From Dictyobacter kobayashii (GTDB lineage: Bacteria; Chloroflexota; Ktedonobacteria; Ktedonobacterales; Ktedonobacteraceae): a stretch of DNA of 64,000 nt. The stretch spans positions 2,294,001 to 2,358,000 of the forward strand of contig NZ_BIFS01000001.1 in NCBI RefSeq assembly GCF_003967555.1, in the 5' to 3' direction. The translations under genes were made by a program, and so were the position numbers. The notes under the pieces were generated by a model. The model was given only the letters and a program-made list of their open reading frames with translations, searched no databases and was not told the origin of the DNA. Below are positions 57,956-64,000 of the stretch, one piece after another; the stretch's first letter is position 1, and each line of letters starts with the position of its first letter.

Positions 57956-58753
57956 TTACCTCATCACATGCTTTTTAATCATGAGCAAGCCGCCATTGGC
58001 ACCAGGCACCGAACCCTTGACCACCAGCAGGTTGCGCTCAGGATCAGCTTGTATTACTTGCAATTTCTTCGCTGTCACGCGCACATTACCCATTTGTCCA
58101 GCCATGCGGGTCCCTTTAAGAACACGACCTGGCGTGGTACCTGAACCAATGGAGCCTGGAGCACGGTGTCGGTCCGACTGACCATGGGTCTTGGGGCCGC
58201 CACTAAATCCGTGTCGTTTGACGCCGCCCTGGAAACCTTTACCTTTGGTGGTTCCAACGATGTCAACTGACTCGCCATCCCTGAACAGGCTGACGTTAAA
58301 CTCTGCGCCTAACTCGACGCCTTCGCTACTGGCATCCAGTCCTACTTCACGTAAGACACGGAATGGACCAAGGCTTGGGCCGGGACGACGCTGGCGGTTC
58401 GCTTGAACCTTTAACAGCTTCTGGATCTGCTTGCTGTTCTTTTTGGTGTCGGTCGCAGTCTCTGCTTCCGCACCCTCTGTGCGTTGCTCTTGCTGATGGG
58501 TCTGCAACGCTTTGCGCTGTGCCTTCAATAACGGCAGGCTGTGTCCAAGATGACCCAGTTCTGGGCGGGTGACATTCTTGGTAGCCTTCTGCTCAAAACC
58601 AAGCTGTACCGCTTCGTAACCATCACGGGCTGCAGTCTTTACCTGTGTCACAACACAAGGACCAGCCTCGATGATAGTGACTGGAATGGCTGTTCCATTG
58701 GGCCCAAATATCTGGGTCATGCCGACCTTCCTGCCCAACAATGCATTCAGCAT
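57956..58753 (-). CDS. rplC: 50S ribosomal protein L3 with internal insertion
   Basis: A 265-residue L3; usual length is about 205-215. The N-terminus [20 protein letters not shown] and the core [40 protein letters not shown] are typical. Residues about 70-128 contain an extra Gln/Lys/Glu-rich helical segment ([20 protein letters not shown]) before FRVLREV. Confidence 0.96.
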   Translation of the reverse strand: MLNALLGRKVGMTQIFGPNGTAIPVTIIEAGPCVVTQVKTAARDGYEAVQLGFEQKATKNVTRPELGHLGHSLPLLKAQRKALQTHQQEQRTEGAEAETATDTKKNSKQIQKLLKVQANRQRRPGPSLGPFRVLREVGLDASSEGVELGAEFNVSLFRDGESVDIVGTTKGKGFQGGVKRHGFSGGPKTHGQSDRHRAPGSIGSGTTPGRVLKGTRMAGQMGNVRVTAKKLQVIQADPERNLLVVKGSVPGANGGLLMIKKHVMR

Positions 58754-58804
58754 ATTCTTTACCTCTCCTCACTATAGGGATAGCATTTGCTTCCTTGGCA
58801 ATCC

Positions 58805-59122
58805 CTACAGTTTAACTTCGATATCCACGCCTGCGGGCAGGTTCAAACGTGTCAGGGCTTCAACAGTTTTGTTGGTCGGATCGATGATGTCGATCAGACG
58901 TTTGTGTGTACGAATCTCGAACTGTTCGCGAGCATCCTTGTCGATAAACGGTGAACGCATCACGGTGTACTTATCGATCTCGGTTGGCAGCGGCACTGGC
59001 CCTGAGACTCGTGCCCCCGTCTGTTGCGCTGTATCCACGATCTGAATCGCCGACTGATCTAAGATGCGATGATCGAATGCCTTGAGGCGAATGCGGATAC
59101 GCTGTTTCACTCCCGTAGCCAT
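58805..59122 (-). CDS. rpsJ: 30S ribosomal protein S10
   Basis: A 105-residue S10 ([60 protein letters not shown]). Head of the S10 gene cluster and also NusE in antitermination. Confidence 0.97.
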   Translation of the reverse strand: MATGVKQRIRIRLKAFDHRILDQSAIQIVDTAQQTGARVSGPVPLPTEIDKYTVMRSPFIDKDAREQFEIRTHKRLIDIIDPTNKTVEALTRLNLPAGVDIEVKL

Positions 59123-59209
59123 TTTTCTCTCCTGATACGGATAGGGTCAGAGGGCGATTTTGCTCATACATTTTGCCTGAGCAGTGTCCATGACCCTTTT
59201 TTGCTTAGC

Positions 59210-60415
59210 TTAGCTGATTACCTTTGTGCAGATACCAGCACCAACGGTTCGGCCACCTTCGCGGATGGCGAATTTTACGCCTTCTTCCATGGCGACCGGC
59301 TGGATTAACTCCACCGTCATTTCGATGTTATCACCAGGCATAACCATTTCAACACCCTCTGGCAATTTGATCGCGCCAGTTACGTCCGTGGTACGAACAT
59401 AGAACTGAGGACGATAGCCATTGAAGAATGGTGTGTGACGGCCGCCCTCTTCTTTGGAGAGGACATAGACCTGGGCCAGGAAATTCTTGTGCGGTTTGAT
59501 CGAACCGGGCTTGGCCAATACCTGACCGCGCTCGATGTCGGTACGCTCAACACCACGCAGCAGACAACCAACGTTGTCACCGGCCATGCCGGAGTCCAGG
59601 GTCTTCTGGAACATTTCAACGCCAGTTACCACGACTGAACGGGTGGCTTCCTGGATACCGACGATCTCGATATTGTCGCCGGTTTTGACGATACCACGCT
59701 CGATACGACCGGTCGCGACAGTACCGCGACCTTTAATACCGAAGACGTCCTCAACAGGCATCAAGAATGGCTGGTCGGTAGGACGTGGAGGTGTTGGGAT
59801 GTAGGAGTCAACCTGGTCCATCAGTTCCCAGATGCACTTGGCAGCTGGATCGTTACGAGACAGGTCGCCCTTGCTCTCAAGAGCACCCAGGGCTGAACCA
59901 CGGACAACGGGGATGTCGTCGCCAGGGAACTGGTTTTTGGAGAGCAGTTCGCGCACTTCCAACTCAACCAACTCTAGCAACTCTTCGTCATCCATCATGT
60001 CGACTTTATTGAGGAAGACCACCATCGATGGCACTTCTACCTGACGAGCAAGCAGTACGTGCTCACGGGTCTGAGGCATTGGGCCGTCAGGAGCACTCAC
60101 TACGAGGATGGCACCGTCCATCTGAGCGGCACCGGTGATCATGTTTTTAATGTAGTCAGCGTGACCAGGGCAGTCGACGTGCGCATAGTGGCGCTTCTCA
60201 GTCTCATACTCCAGGTGAGCAATCGAGATGGTGATACCACGCTCGCGCTCTTCGGGAGCTTTGTCGATCTGGTCGAATGCTGTATATTTGGCAAGCTGAG
60301 CAGCAGACAATACTTTGGTGATTGCTGCAGTCAGGGTAGTCTTGCCATGGTCAATGTGTCCAATGGTTCCAATGTTCACATGCGGCTTTGTCCGCTCGAA
60401 CTTTTTCTTCGCCAT
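59210..60415 (-). CDS. tuf: elongation factor Tu
   Basis: A 401-residue EF-Tu, the GTPase that brings aminoacyl-tRNA to the ribosome. G1 is [10 protein letters not shown] (Ile where most have Val), G3 DCPGHADY, G4 NKVDM, and domain 3 ends [15 protein letters not shown]. The ATG at 60415 follows AGAGGGATT; the frame is open to 60463 only as extra sequence. Only one tuf is seen in this window. Confidence 0.97.
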   Translation of the reverse strand: MAKKKFERTKPHVNIGTIGHIDHGKTTLTAAITKVLSAAQLAKYTAFDQIDKAPEERERGITISIAHLEYETEKRHYAHVDCPGHADYIKNMITGAAQMDGAILVVSAPDGPMPQTREHVLLARQVEVPSMVVFLNKVDMMDDEELLELVELEVRELLSKNQFPGDDIPVVRGSALGALESKGDLSRNDPAAKCIWELMDQVDSYIPTPPRPTDQPFLMPVEDVFGIKGRGTVATGRIERGIVKTGDNIEIVGIQEATRSVVVTGVEMFQKTLDSGMAGDNVGCLLRGVERTDIERGQVLAKPGSIKPHKNFLAQVYVLSKEEGGRHTPFFNGYRPQFYVRTTDVTGAIKLPEGVEMVMPGDNIEMTVELIQPVAMEEGVKFAIREGGRTVGAGICTKVIS

Positions 60416-60725
60416 GTCAATCCCTCTTATTTTTTTATCATCCTGCGAACGTGCAGGACACATCTTTTAAGATACTTTCACCCGGTAGGCCTGTTCCCTG
60501 AATTCGGCACCGAGTTTGCAAAGTACATTAATGAATGTTTGCGATGTTTAAGTACTTCCTCGCACTCAGATGGCATGCAGCGCAGACCACAAGGTGGTGT
60601 TTTCTGAATGCTCTCAGAAGTTGTTACTGACAGGAGGTGATGGGAGGAAAAAATATCTCCCAGTTTTACCTATCTCGTTGCGAGGGGCACCAATGCTAGC
60701 ACCCCTCATCGATCATTGTTACCGC
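60416..60725 (-). other. fusA-tuf spacer with hairpin
   Basis: A 310-bp gap with no gene. Just after the fusA stop a hairpin GAGGGG (60702-60707 complement) with CCCCTC (60682-60687 complement) occurs, which may act as a partial terminator or attenuator before tuf. No clear promoter was found by eye. Confidence 0.4.
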
Positions 60726-62804
60726 TTATTTAGCTGAGCGCTTGGCGATAATCTCGTCCGACAGGTTCTTTGGCACTGGATCATAGTGCGAGAACTCCAT
60801 CGTGTATGCCGCGCGTCCACTGGTCATAGAACGGAGGTCGTTCACGTAGCCGAACATTTCGGAAAGAGGAACATGACCACGCACCACACTCGTCGCCCCA
60901 CGGGTTTCCATTCCCTGAATGATACCACGGCGACGGTTAAGATCGCCAATTACATCACCATAGAATTCTTCGGAAGTCGTGACTTCGACTTTCATCATTG
61001 GCTCAAGGATAATTGGTGCAGCCTTGGCAACCGCGTTTTTGATACCAATCGAACCAGCGGTTTTAAAGGCCATTTCACTTGAGTCTACATCGTGGTATGA
61101 ACCATCATACAGGGTGACTTTGACATCGATCATTGGGAAACCGGCAATAACACCGTTCTCCAATGTCTCTCTGACACCGTTTTCAACTGGCTTGATGTAT
61201 TCCTTCGGAACCACACCACCAACGATGCCGTTGACGAACTCGAAGCCTTTACCTGTCTCGTTTGGCTCAACACGCAGCCAGACATCACCGTATTGTCCAT
61301 GTCCACCAGTCTGACGAACATGCTTACCTTGTGCCTGTGCCTGTTTCGTGATCGTTTCGCGATACGCTACCTGCGGACGACCAACATTAGCCTCAACTTT
61401 GAATTCGCGGAAGAGGCGATCGGTCAATACGTCCAGGTGCAACTCACCCATACCAGCGATAATGGTCTGACCACTCTCTTCGTCGGTATGTACGCGGAAA
61501 GTTGGATCTTCTTCAGCCAGCTTACCAAGAGCAACGCCCATCTTTTCCTGGTCGGCACGCGTCTTTGGCTCAACGGCCAATTCGATTACCGGCTCTGGGA
61601 ACTGGATCGACTCCAGGACGATCGGCTGCTGTGGATCGGAGAGCGTGTCACCAGTGAAGGTGTTACGCAGACCAACTGCGGCACAGATGTCACCGGCGCG
61701 AATCTCATCGATATCTTCGCGGTGGTTAGCATGCATTCGCAGCAAACGACCAATGCGCTCGGTTTTACCCTTGGTAGAGTTTTCCATCGAGCCACCTTTA
61801 GTCATTGTACCAGAATAGACACGCAGATAGGAAAGTCTACCGACAAATGGGTCAGAGACAATCTTAAACACCAGTGCGCTAAATGGTGCATCGTCCGAAA
61901 CTTCACGAGTTATCTGCTCTTCGGTATCAGGATTGATGCCGGTTGGAAGCTCGATATCCAATGGAGAAGGCAAGAATGCGACCACTGCATCAAGCATAGC
62001 CTGAACGCCCTTGTTTTTCAAGGAGCTACCACACAGTACCGGTACTATTTTGTTCGCGATAGTGGCTTTGCGCAGGGCTGCAAGCAGCTCTTCTTTGGAG
62101 ATCTCTTCTCCCTCGAGATATTTCAGGGTTAGCTCTTCGTCAGTCTCGGCGATCTTCTCAATCAGAGACTCACGACGCTGCTCGTATGTTTCCTGAAGAT
62201 CCTCTGGGATGTCAACGAATTTTGACGTTGTCCCCTTATCATCCGTGTAAACGATGGCCTTCTGTTCCAAAAGGTCGATATACCCTTTGAAATCGGACTC
62301 CATACCAATCGGGATCTGAATCGGAAGAGCATGTTTCGTTAAGCGATCTCCGATCATGTCCACACAGCGCCAGAAATCAGCACCCGTGCGGTCTAGCTTG
62401 TTTACAAAGCACATGCGGGGAACGTTGTACTTGTCGGCCTGGCGCCATACAGTCTCGGACTGTGGCTCTACACCAGCGACACCGTCGAAGACTACTACGC
62501 CACCGTCGAGAACGCGCAGTGAGCGCTCGACTTCAGCGGTAAAGTCTACGTGTCCCGGAGTATCAATGATATTGATACGGTGGTCCTGCCAGAAACAGGT
62601 GGTAGCAGCCGATGTAATCGTAATGCCACGCTCTTGCTCCTGCGCCATCCAGTCCATCGTCGCAGCCCCTTCATGCACCTCACCAATACGGTGGATCTTC
62701 TTGGTGTAGAACAGGATACGCTCAGTGGTGGTCGTTTTACCAGCGTCAATATGAGCGATGATACCAATATTTCGTGTTTTGTCGAGTGGATATTCTCTTG
62801 CCAT
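60726..62804 (-). CDS. fusA: elongation factor G
   Basis: A 692-residue EF-G, the translocase GTPase. G1 [17 protein letters not shown]2 [20 protein letters not shown]3 DTPGHVDF, G4 NKLDR; domain IV has [17 protein letters not shown]. Standard length. It follows rpsG by 9 bp. Confidence 0.98.
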   Translation of the reverse strand: MAREYPLDKTRNIGIIAHIDAGKTTTTERILFYTKKIHRIGEVHEGAATMDWMAQEQERGITITSAATTCFWQDHRINIIDTPGHVDFTAEVERSLRVLDGGVVVFDGVAGVEPQSETVWRQADKYNVPRMCFVNKLDRTGADFWRCVDMIGDRLTKHALPIQIPIGMESDFKGYIDLLEQKAIVYTDDKGTTSKFVDIPEDLQETYEQRRESLIEKIAETDEELTLKYLEGEEISKEELLAALRKATIANKIVPVLCGSSLKNKGVQAMLDAVVAFLPSPLDIELPTGINPDTEEQITREVSDDAPFSALVFKIVSDPFVGRLSYLRVYSGTMTKGGSMENSTKGKTERIGRLLRMHANHREDIDEIRAGDICAAVGLRNTFTGDTLSDPQQPIVLESIQFPEPVIELAVEPKTRADQEKMGVALGKLAEEDPTFRVHTDEESGQTIIAGMGELHLDVLTDRLFREFKVEANVGRPQVAYRETITKQAQAQGKHVRQTGGHGQYGDVWLRVEPNETGKGFEFVNGIVGGVVPKEYIKPVENGVRETLENGVIAGFPMIDVKVTLYDGSYHDVDSSEMAFKTAGSIGIKNAVAKAAPIILEPMMKVEVTTSEEFYGDVIGDLNRRRGIIQGMETRGATSVVRGHVPLSEMFGYVNDLRSMTSGRAAYTMEFSHYDPVPKNLSDEIIAKRSAK

Positions 62805-62813
62805 GATGTGTTT

Positions 62814-63284
62814 TTACCAGCGATAATGAGCGAAGGCTTTGTTGGACTCCGCCATCTTGTGGGTCTCCTCACGTTTTTTAATGGTTGCACCCTGACCCGC
62901 TGCTGCATCCATTAATTCGCTAGCCAGCTTCTCAGCCATCGAGCGACCATTGCGTGAACGGGAAGATTTGATCAGCCAGCGCATAGCGAGGGCGTTTCCA
63001 CGATCTTTCCGTACATCAACCGGCACCTGATATGTCGAGCCACCAACACGACGAGGCTTCACCTCGATGCTTGGCGTGGCATTTCTTAAAGCCTGCTCGA
63101 ATACCTCGATGGGAGGACGCTTCTGCTTGGCTTCAATAGACTCGAACGCATCATAGATAATGCGCTCGGCAAGGCTGCGCTTGCCATCAATCATCATTTT
63201 GTTCACGAAGCGGGCTACATTTCGGCTCTTGTACTTGGCATCTGGTACATCCGGTCTTCGCACCACTCTCTTACGTCTTGGCAT
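62814..63284 (-). CDS. rpsG: 30S ribosomal protein S7
   Basis: A 156-residue S7 ([60 protein letters not shown]). Nucleates the 30S head and often represses the str operon. The start follows TGAGGAGG. Confidence 0.97.
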   Translation of the reverse strand: MPRRKRVVRRPDVPDAKYKSRNVARFVNKMMIDGKRSLAERIIYDAFESIEAKQKRPPIEVFEQALRNATPSIEVKPRRVGGSTYQVPVDVRKDRGNALAMRWLIKSSRSRNGRSMAEKLASELMDAAAGQGATIKKREETHKMAESNKAFAHYRW

Positions 63285-63863
63285 GTTCTGCCTCCTCAGT
63301 GTGTCATTCGGATCTGCTTGCTTCTCGTCAATCGTACCCCCACCGCAGGGGCTGGACCATTATGATCTCTGGTTTTCGCGTTTTCCCTTAGGTTCTGGTG
63401 GAAGACTTCTTCACATCAAACATGCTTGACTAACACAGTAACTAGACTGCTATGTTTCAAGCGCCCATCCCCGTGTGAGGTACCTAGCGGACACCAGAAA
63501 AGGCGTCGATTCGATCGAAGGCGTGAGCGCCTTGACCTTCTTCGAACGCCTACACGCGGGTGCCTTTCCACATTTCAGATAGCTACTGTCCTTCCGATCC
63601 ACTGTCGTGATTCTCGCCATCGGATCGAATTGACTGAACCAGGAGAACACCCGACTATCATCGTAATGCGACGGGTACCATACCGTCTGTCTGGCTGTGT
63701 ACCCGTCTACGATGACGTGTGATTTACTGACCTTATGCAGTATCCTTTTCCCGTTGAAATAGGGTCGCGCCTTTACGTCGTGCACGACTCTTGCACCGGG
63801 CCTTAGCGGGCGGGCGACATGCGGTATTCCTCACCATCCCCCGCAATTAACTACTGCGTATCC
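63285..63863 (-). ncRNA. unassigned structured region between rpsL and rpsG
   Basis: 579 nt without a convincing gene, in a place where rpsL and rpsG are usually separated by a few tens of bases. Strong paired elements: CATCGTA+GACGGGTAC with GTACCCGTC+TACGATG (63659-63714), AGGCGTCGA/AAGGCG with CGCCTT/TCGAACGCCT (63501-63551), GTGCA/TGCAC (63780-63796) and CCCC/GGGG near 63338-63352. Strand is taken from the operon but is not proven. It may be a long leader, a small RNA, or an inserted RNA element. A 111-codon frame (63785 to 63450) lies inside but is not protein-like. Confidence 0.4.
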
Positions 63864-64000
63864 TTACTTCTTGCCCTTTGTTGGAGCGGCTGCCTGTCCG
63901 GGTTTCGGACGCTTGGCCCCATACTTTGAGCGACCACGACGACGCTTTGAAACGCCTTCGCTGTCCAGTGTGCCGCGAACAATATGATAGCGGACACTTG
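63864..64000 (-). CDS. rpsL: 30S ribosomal protein S12, C-terminal part (cut by window edge)
   Basis: The last 44 residues of S12: [20 protein letters not shown] then [11 protein letters not shown], with a short extra tail [12 protein letters not shown]. The 5' part lies beyond base 64000. S12 forms the decoding centre. It heads the str group rpsL-rpsG-fusA-tuf. Confidence 0.95.
   Translation of the reverse strand, partial: SVRYHIVRGTLDSEGVSKRRRGRSKYGAKRPKPGQAAAPTKGKK

Noticed and set aside
63450..63785. A 111-codon frame in the rpsL-rpsG spacer
   Set aside because: No domain, no ribosome binding site; its sequence is explained by strong RNA stems, so it was treated as non-coding.
63285..63863. 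Group I or group II intron in rpsL-rpsG
   Set aside because: AATTGCGGG resembles a group I P3/P4 piece, but the other core segments (P7, domain V type hairpin) were not found, and no gene is interrupted.

Overview
The window looks like a chromosomal segment of a Chloroflexota bacterium, probably of the Ktedonobacteria type. This is an inference from a roughly 50-55% GC housekeeping-rich segment with many membrane glycosyltransferase-like proteins, heavily elaborated ribosomal proteins and small intergenic palindromic repeats; no rRNA gene is present to prove it. No phage, transposase, CRISPR array, tRNA or toxin/antitoxin pair was found.

Layout. 1-9,100: a stand-alone Sensor-domain membrane protein, an EamA transporter, a frameshifted flavin/F420 oxidoreductase, an alpha/beta hydrolase, and a mutL-priA pair on the minus strand. 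9,100-25,300: an HTH/GAF-like protein, two tandem M20 peptidases, enoyl-CoA hydratase, a Nudix protein, a PIG-V-like membrane protein, rny, a PHP phosphoesterase, lepB, accC, a methyl-accepting-type receptor and a SPOUT rRNA methyltransferase. 25,300-31,900: rpmI-rplT (minus, without infC beside it), a GT-C type membrane protein, then rpsF-ssb-rpsR behind a strong promoter and a leader that can hide the ribosome binding site, then a membrane-anchored PpiC isomerase. 32,100-39,600: hemW, recJ, glutamate dehydrogenase divergent from arginase, and a branched-chain aminotransferase. 39,600-64,000: one long minus-strand translation block, transcribed from the right: rpsL, rpsG, fusA, tuf, the S10/spc genes, secY, adk, infA, rpmJ, rpsM, rpsK, rpsD, rpoA, rplQ, truA, rplM, rpsI.

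The most notable signals. (1) A 150-195 bp intergenic repeat in three copies, with about 18-bp terminal inverted repeats and a long central palindrome whose arms differ between copies but still pair. (2) A second palindrome family (two copies) with fixed ends and centre and variable, compensated arms. (3) A 579-nt gene-free, hairpin-rich stretch between rpsL and rpsG, which are normally adjacent. (4) Ribosomal proteins with lineage-type insertions or tails: L17, L18, L3, S3, S5, S6. (5) Six genes (PPOX-type enzyme, priA, rny, recJ, truA, rplM) each broken by one small indel, four of them consistent with one missing base in a C/G run; because most are housekeeping genes, base-calling error is the simplest explanation.

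Gene starts were reset where a Shine-Dalgarno sequence clearly pointed to a different start codon than the longest frame.
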